Assembly (NCBI RefSeq): GCF_035046485.1
Contig: NC_085138.1
Span: 21,988,440 to 22,052,439 of the forward strand
Reading direction: 5' to 3'
Length of the DNA stretch: 64,000 nt
Source of the DNA: Aedes albopictus
Lineage: Eukaryota; Arthropoda; Insecta; Diptera; Culicidae
Within the stretch, counting starts at the first letter, position 1; every line of letters starts with the position of its first letter. Positions 12,216-23,640 of the stretch are shown here, in pieces. The position numbers and the translations under genes were made by a program. Below the pieces are notes generated by a model. That model made no database searches. It saw nothing but the letters and a program-made list of their open reading frames with translations, and had not been told where the DNA came from.

Positions 12216-13277
12216 CTCTAAAACTCTTCAAGAATCCTCGAATAAGCTCAGCTGGCTCAAATATTCATTTAAATTCCTAAATAATCACAAAAAATCGAGG
12301 AATACTCTTAAACTCTTCAAGAATCCTCGAGCAAGCTCAGTGAACTCAAATATTCATCTGAATTTCTCAGCTGTCGTAAAATCGAGGAAAACTCCTAACA
12401 TTCTTCAAGAATCCTCGAATAAGCTCAGCAGGCTCAAATATTCATTAGTATTCCTAAATAATCACAAAAAGTCGAGGAATGTTCTCAAATTCTTCAAGAA
12501 TTCTCGAGCAAGTTCAGTGTACTCAAATATTCATTAGAATTTCTAAATAATCACAAAATATCGGGGAATACTCTTAAACTCTTCAAAAATCCTCGAGCAA
12601 GCTCAGTGAACTCAAATATTCATTAGAATTCCTAAATAATCACAAAAAATCGAGGAATACTCTAAAACTCTTCAAGAATCCTCGAATAAGCTCAGCTGGC
12701 TCAAATATTCATTTGAATTCCTAAATAATCACAAAAAATCGAGGAATACTCTTAAACTCTTCAAGAATCCTCGAATAAGCTCAGCAGGCTCAAATATTCA
12801 TTAGTATTCCTAAATAATCACAAAAAGTCGAGGAATATTCTCAAATTCTTCAAGAACTCTCGAGCAAGCTCAGTGTACTCAAATATTCATTAGAATTTCT
12901 AAATAATCACAAAATATCGGGGAATACTCTTAAACTCTTCAAGAATCCTCGAACAATCTCAGTGATCTCAAATATTCATTAGAAATCCTAAATAATCACA
13001 AAAAATCGAGGAAGACTCTAAAACTCTTCAAGATCCTCGAGCAAGCTCAGTGAACTCAAATATTCATCTGAATTTCTCAGCTGTCGTAAAATCGAGGAAA
13101 ACTCCTAACATTCTTCAAGAATCCTCGAATAAGCTCAGCAGGCTCAAATATTCATTAGTATTCCTAAATAATTACAAAAAGTCGAGGAATATTTTCAAAT
13201 TCTTCAAGAATTCTCGAGCAAGCTCAGTGTACTCAAGTATTCATTAGAATTCTTAAATAATCACAAAAAATCACAAA
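12216..13277 (+). repeat. About 88-bp satellite, plus orientation, right block
   Basis: Continuation of the array after the hAT insertion, with the same two subtypes and the same CTCGAG-containing unit. It stops at about 13277, where a TA-flanked MITE is inserted. A few bases resembling the satellite (ATCACAAAAAA) follow the MITE at about 13507, so the MITE probably landed in the array edge. Confidence 0.9.
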
Positions 13278-13279
13278 TA

Positions 13280-13504
13280 GGGAATCGCGCTACTTGGGCG
13301 GTGGCTTCTATATTCGTCTGTTTTCCACTATAACTCAGTCAATCTTGAACCAATTGACACAATTCTTGGAATGCGGTGAGATAGGTATAGTATCTACCCG
13401 TGTACAAAATTTCAAGTCAATCGGTTCAAAATTGACCGAGTTACAGTGGAAAACAGACGAAAATAACAAACGAAGAAAACCACCGCCCAAGTAGCGCGAT
13501 ACCC
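13280..13504. mobile_element. 225-bp TA-flanked foldback MITE
   Basis: The termini are GGGAATCGCGCTACTTGG and, in reverse complement, GGGTATCGCGCTACTTGG, flanked by TA at 13278-13279 and 13505-13506. Inverted similarity continues well inwards (GTCTGTTTTCCACT on both arms), so about two thirds of the element can fold on itself. TA duplication and GGG ends suggest mobilisation by a Tc1/mariner-like transposase, which is an inference. The two overlapping open frames on opposite strands follow from the inverted arms. Confidence 0.85.
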
Positions 13505-13517
13505 TAATCACAAAAAA

Positions 13518-13600
13518 GATCCTGGACCGTTCGGAAATCGAATCCAGTACTTTCAGCATGGTCCTTCTAAATATTGGTGAACCGCGCGTTTACCGCTGCG
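13518..13600 (-). mobile_element. tRNA-derived SINE fragment (Feilai-like head)
   Basis: On the minus strand the order is GCGGTAAACGCGCGG (A-box region), GACCATGCTGA, then a B-box-like GGATTCGATTTCC (plus positions 13533-13545) and CGGTCCAGGATC. This arrangement resembles the tRNA-related head of the mosquito Feilai SINE as I remember it. The 3' body is missing, cut off by or before the adjacent MITE. Confidence 0.6.
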
Positions 13601-13653
13601 AGATTTCTTCAATCCTATTTATATTCCCCAAAACGATCCTCAGCTGAACTTAT

Positions 13654-13906
13654 CATCATAACTCGTGTAACTTATGATCTCGCCCTAAAAACTATTGGTA
13701 ACCATGTGTGTAGCTCGTTGTTTCTGTGCAGAATAGCAGGTAAACATCAAAATTTAACCTATTGGCAGATAGAGGACAGTCTCCTCTTGATCAAGCTGGC
13801 GTTTAAATTTTTGTTTATTCATTTATCTACTCGGTAGCATCGTGCTACACACTTGGTTACCAATGGCTTTTAGGCCCTTATCACGAATTACGCGAGATAT
13901 CGCGTT
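13654..13906. mobile_element. Probable TIR element, about 250 bp
   Basis: The left part (CTAAAAACTATTGGTAACC, then ATGTGTGTAGC) matches the reverse complement of the right part (CTAAAAGCCATTGGTAACC, then AAGTGTGTAGC). The outer parts CTCGTGTAACTTATGATC and CTCGCGTAATTCGTGAT also correspond. I cannot define a target duplication, so the ends are approximate. There is no coding content. Confidence 0.55.
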
Positions 13907-14705
13907 TTTTTTTTTCATCAGAAATATCGCGCATTCCTTTCTCAGCCTACTCAATAATAAAAATGTTTTTGTTTAATATTGTACTGCAATATAAATACGA
14001 GTACCATTCCTGAAACACCATATTTGAGTAACCATTTTTTATTTGTCTAGATGCATTATTTCTATTACGAAATCATCCGTGTACTGCACGTGCATTAACC
14101 AACATGCAATCAATTACATATTTTTTCTGAAATCAATTTGTGTCCAACTATTTTACCGGATCAACGTCAGTGAGGCAAATCTGCTGCTTTGTTTCGCTGC
14201 ACGGGTGCCCACCGCAGGCCAGCCAAGAAACCGTTAGCTGCTGTTCGATCGCGGTGGCGCGCAATAATTTTGGAAATGTTTTCATACAAATGCCTCTCAA
14301 TGTAGATTTTTGTATGAAACCCCCTGATATTTATATACCATTCGACTCGTTATTAGTTTCTGAGCAAAATGACCGTACATAGTTATATGATAAAACACAT
14401 TTTTACGGGAGAAATCGTTGTGCAAACACAAAAATTTGCGGCATGGGAGCGGTTTTCCTATCAAAAATTTTGGTGTTCTCGAGAGTCCAACTTTTTCAAA
14501 TTTTGAGTAAAATCAAATATTTTTTTATGAAAATGAAGCCCAACATCTCAGCTACAGCGTGATTTGTTTTATATTTCGATATCTCTTTTCGTTAATTTTT
14601 AAAAAATCGAAACGTGCGCCGAAGTCGGGTTTTACCGGCCCGCCCGGTAAGCTTCCCCTTAAGCAGGCTGTTACACCTGTCGCTCGGGTGAAAAATGCTG
14701 GTGCG
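13907..14705. other. Non-coding interval without clear features
   Basis: About 800 bp of mixed composition. Short open frames of 64-80 codons show no recognisable domain. A GGCCCGCCCGGTAAGC segment near 14636 looks like the edge of some mobile element, but I could not find its partner. Nothing else is supported. Confidence 0.4.
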
Positions 14706-15017
14706 GATCACTAAACTGGCCATAATTCCGAAACGCCTTGACCGATCCGAATCATTTTCAATAGCAAACAATGCGGTAAAATTCCGGTTCGATTCGAGCT
14801 ATAATCCGAAAAATCGGCCAATGGGAAGTGCCTTAAAAGTGAGTGAACTTATTTTGTTCACAGACACACATACATACACACATACAGACATCATCTCAAT
14901 TCGTCGAACTGAGTTGATTGGTATATGTGACTTGACCCTCCGAGCCTCCTATCGAAATTTTTTTTTTTGAGTGAACATATAGCCTTTCAGTTCACTTAGG
15001 TGAACGAGAAAGGCAAA
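14706..15017 (-). mobile_element. Terminal fragment of the 'GCCTTTCTCGT' repeat family
   Basis: Read on the minus strand this begins TTTGCCTTTCTCGTTCA and runs through AGGCTATATGTTCACTC, a GAGGGTCAAGTCACATAT motif, a CA/TG-rich stretch and TTCGGATCGGTC. The same order is seen from 49158 on the plus strand, so these are two copies of one family in opposite orientation. This copy is truncated internally. Confidence 0.75.
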
Positions 15018-15199
15018 AACTGAGGGAAATCTGAAAATATTTGAAATGTCCTCACTTCCAGACATTCGAGGTTTGTTTTAGAGAGTTGATAAGGAAAGGA
15101 GGGGGGGAGGGTTGGGTGTTAGTAGTAAGGGTTGAATCTAGGGGTTAGTGGGGAAGGGGACAAGGGATGTGTTATGGGGAGCAGAGTGCATATTATTAC
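15018..15199. other. G-rich flank of the 144-bp satellite
   Basis: The stretch contains GGAAAGGAGGGGGGGAGGG and further GGGG tracts. It mirrors a C-rich flank at 20875-20945 on the other side of the paired arrays, at a similar distance from the 18.0-kb axis. No gene is visible. Confidence 0.5.
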
Positions 15200-17975
15200 C
15201 AAGGAAGATCGCAACGGATATTTTGGGGTGTTACAGGTCCACGGAGCAAGGTGGTGTAGAGAAAGATGTTCCAGGACACCCAGGAACTTTCGCGAGTAAA
15301 GGCTTTAATATCTACGAGCGTAATCGATTGGTTGTTGTTACATCACTGATACTGTTCAACATCCTACAGGTCTACGGAGCATTGTTCTGTAAATAAATAA
15401 TTTTCAAACATGACCTCCAATTTTGATCTCCGAGAACTTCCGCGAGTAAAGGCCAGAAGATCTATAAACATAGCCAATGGTTTCTTGCTACATTACCGAT
15501 GCGTTGTAACATTCCAGAGGTCCATTGAACATTGTACTGAAGAGTATTCATTTCTAAAGATATGCTAGGTCTTCCATGAACTTCCGCGAGTTAAGGCATG
15601 AAGATCTACAAGCGTACTCAATGAATTGTTGTTACGTTTCTAATGCGTTGTAACATGCTACAGGTCCATGAACAATTTTTCTGTAAGGAACTAATTTTCA
15701 TAGATGTTCTAGGTCCTCCAAGAACTTCCATGAGTAAAGACCTGAAGATCTACAAGCGTTATCAATGGTTTGTTGTCACATTACTGATACAGTGTAGTGT
15801 CCTACAGGTCTAGGGAGCAAAGTTCTGCAGAAAAATAGTTTCCAAAGGTGATCTAGGACTTCCAAGAACTTCCATGAGTCAAGGCCTTAAGATCTACAAG
15901 CGTAATCAATGGAATGTTGTTACATTTCTAATACGTTGTAACATGCTACAGGTTCATGAAATTTTTTCTGTAAGAAACTTATTTTCGCAGATGTTCTAGG
16001 TCCTCCAAGAATTTCCATGTTTAAAGACCTGATTATCTACAAGCGTTATCAATGGTTTATTGTCACATTACTGATACAGTGTAGCGTCCGACGGGTCCAG
16101 GGAGCCTAGTTCTGTAGAAAAATAATTTCCAAAGATGATCTAGGAGCTCCAAGAACTTCTGCGAGTAAAGGCCTTAAGATCTACAAGCGTAATCAATGGA
16201 TGGTTGTTACATTTCTAAAACATTGTTACATGCTACAGGTCCATGAACCATTTTTCTGTAAGGAACTAATTTCCACAGATGTTCTAGGTCTTCCAAGAAC
16301 TTCCATGAGTAAAGACCTTAATATCTACAAGCGTTATCAATGGTTTATTGTCTTATTACTGATACAGTGTAGCATCCTACAGGTTCAGGGAGTAGTTCCT
16401 TAGAGAAATAATTTCCAAAAGTGATCTAGGACCTCCAAGAACTTCCGCGAGTAGTGACCTTAAGATCTAGAAACGTTATCAATGGTGTGTTGCAACATTA
16501 CTGATATAGTGTAGCGTCCTACAGGTCCAGGGAGCATAGTTCTGTAGAGAAATAATTTCCAAAGATAATCTAGGACCTCCAAGAACTTCCATGAGTAAAG
16601 ACCTGAATATCTACACGCGTTATCAATGGTTTATTGTCACATTACTGATACAGTGTAGCGTCCGACGGGTCCAGGGAGCCTAGTTCTGTAGAGAAATAAT
16701 TTCCAAAGATGATCTAGGACCTCCAAGAACTTCCGCAAGTAAAGGCCTTAAGATCTACAAACGTTATCAATGATGTGTTGCCACATTACTGATATAGTGT
16801 AGCGTCCTACAGGTCCAGGGAGCATAGTTCTGTAGAGAAATAATTTCCAAAGATGATCTAGGAGCTCCAAGAACTTCTGCGAGTAAAGGCCTTAAGATCT
16901 ACAAGCGTAATCAATGGATGGTTGTTACATTTCTAAAACATTGTTACATGCTACAGGTCCATGAACCATTTTTCTGTAAGGAACTAATTTCCACAGATGT
17001 TCTAGGTCTTCCAAGAACTTCCATGAGTAAAGACCTTAATATCTACAAGCGTTATCAATGGTTTATTGTCTCATTACTGATACAGTGTAGCATCCTACAG
17101 GTTCAGGGAGTAGTTCCTTAGAGAAATAATTTCCAAAAGTGATCTAGGACCTCCAAGAACTTCCGCGAGTAGTGACCTTAAGATCTAGAAACGTTATCAA
17201 TGGTGTGTTGCAACATTACTGATATAGTGTAGCGTCCTACAGGTCCAGGGAGCATAGTTCTGTAGAGAAATAATTTCCAAAGATAATCTAGGACCTCCAA
17301 GAACTTCCATGAGTAAAGACCTGAATATCTACACGCGTTATCAATGGTTTGTTGTCACATTACTAATACAGTGTAGCGCCATACAGGTCTAGGGAGCATA
17401 GTTCTGCAGAAAAATAGTTTCCAAAGGTGATCTAGGTCTTCCAAGAACTTCCATGAGTAAAGACCTCAATATCTACAAGCGTTATCAATGGTTTATTGTC
17501 TCATTACTGATACAGTGTAGCATCCTACAGGTCCAGGGAGTAGTTCTTTACAGAAATAATTTCCAAAAGTGATCTAGGACCTCCAAGAACTTCCGCGAGT
17601 AGTGGCCTTAAGATCTAGAAACGTTATCAATGGAGTGTTGCAACATTACTGATATAGTGTAGCGTCCTACAGGTCCAGGGAGCATAGTTCTGTAGAGAAA
17701 TAATTTCCAAAGATAATCTAGGACCTCCAAGAACTTCCATGAGTAAAGACCTGAATATCTACACGCGTTATCAATGGTTTGTTGTCACATTACTAATACA
17801 GTGTAGCGCCATACAGGCCCAGGAAGCATATTTCTGTAGAGAAATAATTTCCAAAGATGATCTAGGACCTTCAAGAACTTCCGCAAGTAAGGCCTTAAGA
17901 TTTATAAGCGCAATCAATGGAAGTTCCCAAGAACTTCCGCGAGTATAGACCTGAAGATTTACAAGCGTTATCTGG
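15200..17975 (+). repeat. 144-bp satellite, plus-orientation arm
   Basis: Units of about 144 bp carry GGACCTCCAAGAACTTCC, AAGATCTACAAGCG, GATACAGTGTAGCGTCC and ACAGGTCCAGGGAGC. Spacing is 144 bp at 16429, 16573 and 16717. Five-unit blocks of 718 bp are duplicated (16200 region against 16918 region), with a partial third copy near 17430. Sixty-seven-codon frames at 16200-16403 and 16918-17121 are near-identical only because the block is duplicated. Confidence 0.93.
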
Positions 17976-18012
17976 CTGAAAGTCTCTTTCATAAAGACAA
18001 ATCAATCAATCA
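17976..18012. other. Axis between the two opposed satellite arms
   Basis: A short non-satellite spacer contains CTGAAAGTCTCTTTCATAAAG followed by (ATCA)n-like sequence. To its left the 144-bp satellite reads forwards, and to its right it reads backwards. The spacer resembles a small element end, but I could not assign it. Confidence 0.6.
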
Positions 18013-18858
18013 ATCCATGGACATGTTGGATGTTACACCGTATCAGTAATGTAACTACAATCCATCGATTACGCTGTAGATCTTAATGCCACTACTCGCG
18101 GAAGTTCTTGGATGTTCTAGGGCATCATTGAAAATTACTTCTCTTTAGAACTATGCTCCATGGGCCTGTATGATGTTACACCGTATCAGTAAAGTGACTA
18201 CAATCCATCGATACGCTTGTAGATCTTAAGGCCACTATTCGCAGAAGTTCTTGGTTTCCCTAGAATATCCTTGAAAATTACTTCTCTTCAGAACTATGCC
18301 CCATGGACCTGTAGGATATAACACCGTATCAATAATGTGACTGCAATCCATCGATTACGCTTGTAGATCTTAAGGCCTTTATTCGCGGAAGTTATTGGAT
18401 GCCCTAGAATATCCTTGAAAACAACATATCTTCAGAACTATGCTCCATGGACATTTAGGATGTTACACCGTATCAGTAATGTAACAACAATCCATCGATT
18501 ACGCTGTAGATCTTAAGGCCACTACTCGCGGAAGTTCTTGAATACCCTAGAATATCCTTGAAAATTACTTCTCTTCAGAACTATGCTCCATGGACCTGTA
18601 CGATGTTATACCGCATCAATAATACAATTAATTGATTACGGTCGTAGATTTTCATGCCTGAACTCTCGGAAGTTCTTGGAGGTCGTAGAATATCTTTGAA
18701 AACTACGTCTCTACAGAACTATGCTCTAAGGACCTGTAGGATGTTGCACCGTATCAGTAATGTGACTACAATCCATCCATTACGCTTGTAGATCTCAAGG
18801 CCTTTATTCGCGTAAGTTATTGGATACCCTAGAATATCCTTGAAAACAACATCTCTTC

Positions 18859-19227
18859 GGAACTTCCGGGAGAAACTTAACGAACAAGTTCCGAGGCCTT
18901 TGGACACGACACAATTACAAAAGTTACAAACAATGCAATGCGCTTGTAAATCGTCTTATTATGGACGGCCCTCAACTTTTCCAGCTTGACAATATAACAA
19001 ATTTCCGTAGTACATAATGTGGGGTCCAGAACAAGTCTAAAATTAAGTAAAATAGTTAATAAACCATTATAAACATTCTTTGTGGATGTCGATACAATTG
19101 ACAGATGAAAAAAAAAATTATGAAACTCAACGCTTGCTGAGGATATTTCCACGAGTTTCAGTTCAGTGAGTGGAAGCAGCTCCTGTCAATTTTTTTATAG
19201 CATCGGCCAGCGTAAAAAGCTGGATAG
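18859..19227. repeat. Non-satellite insert in satellite arm, copy 1
   Basis: About 370 bp unrelated to the 144-bp unit interrupts the array. It starts near AACGAACAAGTTCCGAGG and ends near GCGTAAAAAGCTGGATAGC. An identical copy lies 1,031 bp downstream, so the insertion predates the block duplication. No inverted ends or coding signal are visible. Confidence 0.75.
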
Positions 19228-19889
19228 CAACAATTAATTGATTACGCTCGTAGATTTTCAGGCCTGAACTCTCGGAAGTTCTTGGAGGTCCTAGAATATC
19301 TTTGAAAACTACGTCTCTACAGAACTATGCTCTAAGGACCTGTAGGATGTTGCACCGTATCAGTAATGTGACTACAATCCATCCATTACGCTTGTAGATC
19401 TTAAGGCCTTTATTCGCGGAAGTTATTGGATGCCCTAGAATATCCTTGAAAACAACATCTCTTCAGAACTATGCTCCATGGACATGTAGGATGTTACACC
19501 GTATCAGTAATGTAACAACAATCCATCGATTACGCTGTAGATCTTAAGGCCACTACTCGCGGAAGTTCTTGAATACCCTAGAATATCCTTGAAAATTACT
19601 TCTCTTCAGAACTATGCTCCATGGACCTGTACGATGTTATACCGCATCAATAATACAATTAATTGATTACGGTCGTAGATTTTCATGCCTGAACTCTCGG
19701 AAGTTCTTGGAGGTCGTAGAATATCTTTGAAAACTACGTCTCTACAGAACTATGCTCTAAGGACCTGTAGGATGTTGCACCGTATCAGTAATGTGACTAC
19801 AATCCATCCATTACGCTTGTAGATCTCAAGGCCTTTATTCGCGTAAGTTATTGGATACCCTAGAATATCCTTGAAAACAACATCTCTTC

Positions 19890-20258
19890 GGAACTTCCGG
19901 GAGAAACTTAACGAACAAGTTCCGAGGCCTTTGGACACGACACAATTACAAAAGTTACAAACAATGCAATGCGCTTGTAAATCGTCTTATTATGGACGGC
20001 CCTCAACTTTTCCAGCTTGACAATATAACAAATTTCCGTAGTACATAATGTGGGGTCCAGAACAAGTCTAAAATTAAGTAAAATAGTTAATAAACCATTA
20101 TAAACATTCTTTGTGGATGTCGATACAATTGACAGATGAAAAAAAAAATTATGAAACTCAACGCTTGCTGAGGATATTTCCACGAGTTTCAGTTCAGTGA
20201 GTGGAAACAGCTCCTGTCAATTTTTTTATAGCATCGGCCAGCGTAAAAAGCTGGATAG
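19890..20258. repeat. Non-satellite insert in satellite arm, copy 2
   Basis: Second copy of the insert at 18859-19227. I saw one clear difference near its right end (GTGGAAGCAG against GTGGAAACAG). The near-identity points to a recent block duplication or to gene conversion. Confidence 0.75.
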
Positions 20259-20874
20259 CAACAATTAATTGATTACGCTCGTAGATTTTCAGGCCTGAAC
20301 TCTCGGAAGTTCTTGGAGGTCCTAGAATATCTTTGAAAACTACGTCTCTACAGAACTATGCTCTAAGGACCTGTAGGATGTTGCACCGTATCAGTAATGT
20401 AACAACAATCCATCGATTACGCTGTAGATCTTAAGGCCACTACTCGCGGAAGCTCTTGGATGCCCTAGAATATCCTTGAAAATTACTTCTCTTTACAACT
20501 ATGCTCCATGGACCTGTAAAATGTTATACCGCATCAATAATATAGCAACAATTAATTGATTACGCTCGTAGATTTTCAGGCCTGTACTCTCGGAAGTTAT
20601 TGAAGATATTAGAATATCTTTGAAAACTACGTCTCTACAGAACTATGCTCTAAGGACCTGTAGGATGTTGCACCGTATCAGTAATGTGATTACAATCCAT
20701 CGATTACGCTTGTAGATCTTAAGACCTTTATTCGCGGAAGTTCTAGGATGCCCTAGAATATCCTTGAAAATTACTTCTCTTCAGAACTATGCTCCATGGA
20801 CCTGTAAGCCGCTGAACCATACTCCAGAAATCATCTTTAGGAAAACCGCCATTTAACTCCTCCTTGCCCCCCAT

Positions 20875-20945
20875 ATATTAACCCCCCCCCCCCCCCCCCT
20901 TCAACAAGCAGACCCCCCCCCCTCCCTTTCCTGCAGACCTCTTAC
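20875..20945. repeat. Poly-C-rich low-complexity tract
   Basis: Runs of about 18 and about 10 C residues are separated by TTCAACAAGCAGA. This forms the right-hand counterpart of the G-rich flank at 15.05-15.19 kb. Long C runs of this kind are also frequent sites of assembly error. Confidence 0.8.
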
Positions 20946-21086
20946 ATCATCATCCACCTCCACCTCATACCACTTTTCAACTTCCTTGCAACCCTTTCCC
21001 ATAAATCCCCTTTCTTCCTTTTAGTAAGAGTTCCCTTCTAGACACTTAGCGCGAGAAAGTTGAAAAAACCGTGTTAATTCGCGAAT

Positions 21087-21140
21087 CCGTGTAAAAAAAG
21101 CCGTGTAAAAAAAACCGTGTAAAAAAACCGTGTAAAAAAA
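21087..21140 (+). repeat. Short tandem repeat CCGTGTAAAAAAA
   Basis: About four imperfect copies of a 13- to 14-bp unit, with a related CCGTGTTAATTCGCG just upstream. It is non-coding. Confidence 0.8.
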
Positions 21141-21149
21141 GACTTTAGT

Positions 21150-21500
21150 GTATTTCGATCTATGATTCATCCTTCTTCTCTTTCAAGTAATTGTTTTAAA
21201 TCAATAGCATTACCTTCTATCATTTATGAGCAACTATTTCGAATTGCAATGCGGTAATAAATTGCTGCATATTTAGTAGACAAGTTCCTATCTTTCTTTG
21301 TTGAATAATTTGGTATCACTGGTTCTATTATTTTTTATTGGAATTTGAATTGTCGTTTTCTGATCACTTTCATGTCTTCCAATTTGTCTTTTGTCTATTT
21401 AACCTTTTGTGCCTTCGACTTCTTGTCCATTCGGCCTTTTGTCCTGCAACCTTTTGTCCCTCGACCTTATGTATTTCGACCCTTTGTCATAGATTCATTT
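21150..21500 (+). mobile_element. Truncated copy of the 'TTCGACCTTTTGTC' element
   Basis: The order CTATGATTCATCCTTC, AATTGCAATGCGGTAATAAA, GCTGCATA, CTGATCACTTTCATGTC and then repeated TTCGACC(T)TTTGTC matches the right part of the element at 35211-36341. It keeps the same orientation but lacks the left arm. Confidence 0.65.
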
Positions 21501-21559
21501 TTTAAGAGTCTCTTCCTCAATTCCGTCAGCATATTCTTTGGGAATTCCTTTGGTAATCT

Positions 21560-21990
21560 CTTGGTAAACTATTTCGGACATTATTTTTAAAAATTTTTAG
21601 GTGATTTATTTGGAAATTTATAAATTTTAAATTGAAATGGATGAAGGAATATCCAATAACAGAAGGAATATGATTCCCAATAGAATTATCGAAGGAATTT
21701 CAAGAAGCATTGCCGAATCAATTTTCAAAAGAATTGTCGGAAAAAATCTTAAAGTAATTCCCAAAATAATTATGTTTGAAAGTACTTGAGAAAAATTTCA
21801 ACAGAAATTGCCGAACTCATTTGAAAAGAAATTGTCTAGGAAATTCCAAAGCAGTTTTTGAAAAATATTCTACAGAAATTACCAAATGAGTTTAGAAAAA
21901 AACCCGGGAGTTCGATGGAATTTTTAAAAAAATTCTGGAAAATTTACCGAATCAATTACTAAGAGAATTTCCGATAAAAATTCCAAAGGA
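21560..21990. repeat. Highly degenerate GGAATTCC-family repeat
   Basis: Scattered GAAGGAAT, GGAATTTC and AAATTCC motifs at roughly 24-30 bp spacing resemble the array at the start of the window, but much more diverged. No open frame of interest. Confidence 0.5.
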
Positions 21991-23640
21991 TCCAAAGTTC
22001 TAAAACGAACCCGTAGGGTGATGCCTACAGGATCGTGATGACCAAAAAAAGAGGTGTAATGGCTCCGATAAATGTTTATTAAATCAGATTTGATTTTTTC
22101 AGAACAAAGAATACTTCTCTACATCTGGCGGTGCACGTATATTTCTAATTTTACGTCATAAAAAGAGAATAAAGCAGGTTTGAAAACAATCTTGCCATGT
22201 CACGATGGATGACCGTTGAATCTCGACCATATTTCCAAAGCCAGCTTTCTCCTTTCATCCCGTCTAATGAATCCTTTCCCTTCTTCATTTCATTCAAACC
22301 TGTCCGCAGCTCTCCGTGATACTCCAACAAGTGTAGATAATCGAGAATTTCCATAAAACAAATCAAACATTCAACCTGACGCTCCTGATGACTCGTCTTG
22401 CTTGCTCGGGAAGGAACCTACAAAAAGGCAGAAGAAAAACAAACTCCTTTTTCTAGTTTCGATGATAGGGGCTCTCCTCTCCAGCCAGCAGGCTCTTGAC
22501 TCCACCAAGCATAGCACCACCGCGCGCCGCTGTGGACGATGCACTGCATCAGAAGGTCGATGACTTGTACATTTCGTTTGTGCCTTGTTCCTTTCTATTT
22601 AATGTTTTCGTCTTTTCTAGCACTCTCTCCGGTTCAAGTATAGGTTCATCTTTCTACTCGTGGATGTGAAGGATTTATTGGGAAAGGGTTACTTTTGGAA
22701 TGATTGATATAGCTTCCAGAATAAAAATTGAGAAAGATGAGACAAATGTGAAATAAATGAAAACAGAAAGTAATGTTATAATCCTCATGGTAGTTTTAAC
22801 GTTACTTAAGAGTAGTAGTAAGTAGTAAGAAATATAAAACATTCTGACAATGAAGAGAAATCATTAACAAATGCAATAGCAAACAGAATAGACTGACACA
22901 AATGTGTCATTTGATTGCTGTTTCCTGAATCACGAAGCATTCCCATACAGGAACGGATAAAGATCCACATTCATACACGCAGTCATCTAGCATAGCTAAA
23001 CAAACGTTTCTTCACAAAAAGCACACATTCAAACCCAAAAAGACATAAAATAGAGAGAAAACGAATCGGGCAACTCAACGCCTAGGCGAGGCGCGTCAAA
23101 CATCAAAAACATCAACAAGTCCTTGACTTGACTCCGAACGCCCGAGTTGAATGACCTTCTTTTCCTTAGAGCGTGTAGAGATTAGATTTTCTCCGCTTCC
23201 TTCTTCAAAAGGCAGCAGCAGCAAGCACATCGCCCCAGCTCAGCTCTGGTCCGGTACCTACATAGACTCGCTCAGTTAGAGTCAGAAAGAAACAGGCATG
23301 CCTAGTAGGCAGAGAGCAACGATCCATGGCCGGCCGGGATCTGATCATCTTCATCGCGGCGCGTCCGTCCGTTTGCTTCGCGTTTGTCGTGGTCCGTTCA
23401 GTTCCCTTTTGGCTTGCCGGAGCGGAGCGGAGCGCATAGGAGTGAACCTAGCAATCTCTAGATTGCTCCTCGTGGTTTGTTGTGTGCCATGGATTTACTA
23501 TAGACTGTTTCAATATGTTTATGCTTCGGCTACTCATCAATAGGGTCCACATAAACTTTGGAAGTTACATGATCTATTATGTTCAAAGTGATGTTAATGA
23601 AGTCTATTTTTTCTTAACAAGATGCTTACTCGATGTGTTA
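21991..23640. other. Low-repeat interval, no confident gene
   Basis: About 1.65 kb with mixed, less repetitive composition. The part from 23100 to 23540 is GC-richer and contains CAGCAG runs and a TCAGTT initiator-like pentamer region near 23272, which would suit an untranslated exon or promoter. I see no DPE-like partner or convincing reading frame. Frames of 71-81 codons here show no known domain. It may belong to a gene with long introns extending beyond the window. Confidence 0.35.

Larger units (their letters stand above)
18013..20820 (-). repeat. 144-bp satellite, minus-orientation arm
   Basis: Units carry GACCTGTAGGATGTTACACC, CCGTATCAGTAATGT, GTAGATCTTAAGGCC and CGCGGAAGTTCTTGG, which are reverse complements of motifs in the 15.2-17.98 kb arm. 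A block of about 1,031 bp (roughly 18350-19380) is repeated almost exactly at 19381-20411. Each block carries the same non-satellite insert. The array ends near 20820, before a C-rich tract. Confidence 0.93.

Noticed and set aside
3722..13277. CRISPR-like regular repeats
   Set aside because: There are no unique spacers between units and no cas genes. The composition and context are those of eukaryotic satellites.
23268..23310. Core promoter with an initiator (TCAGTT)
   Set aside because: Only a five-base initiator match. No TATA box or downstream element at the expected distance, and no coding exon follows.
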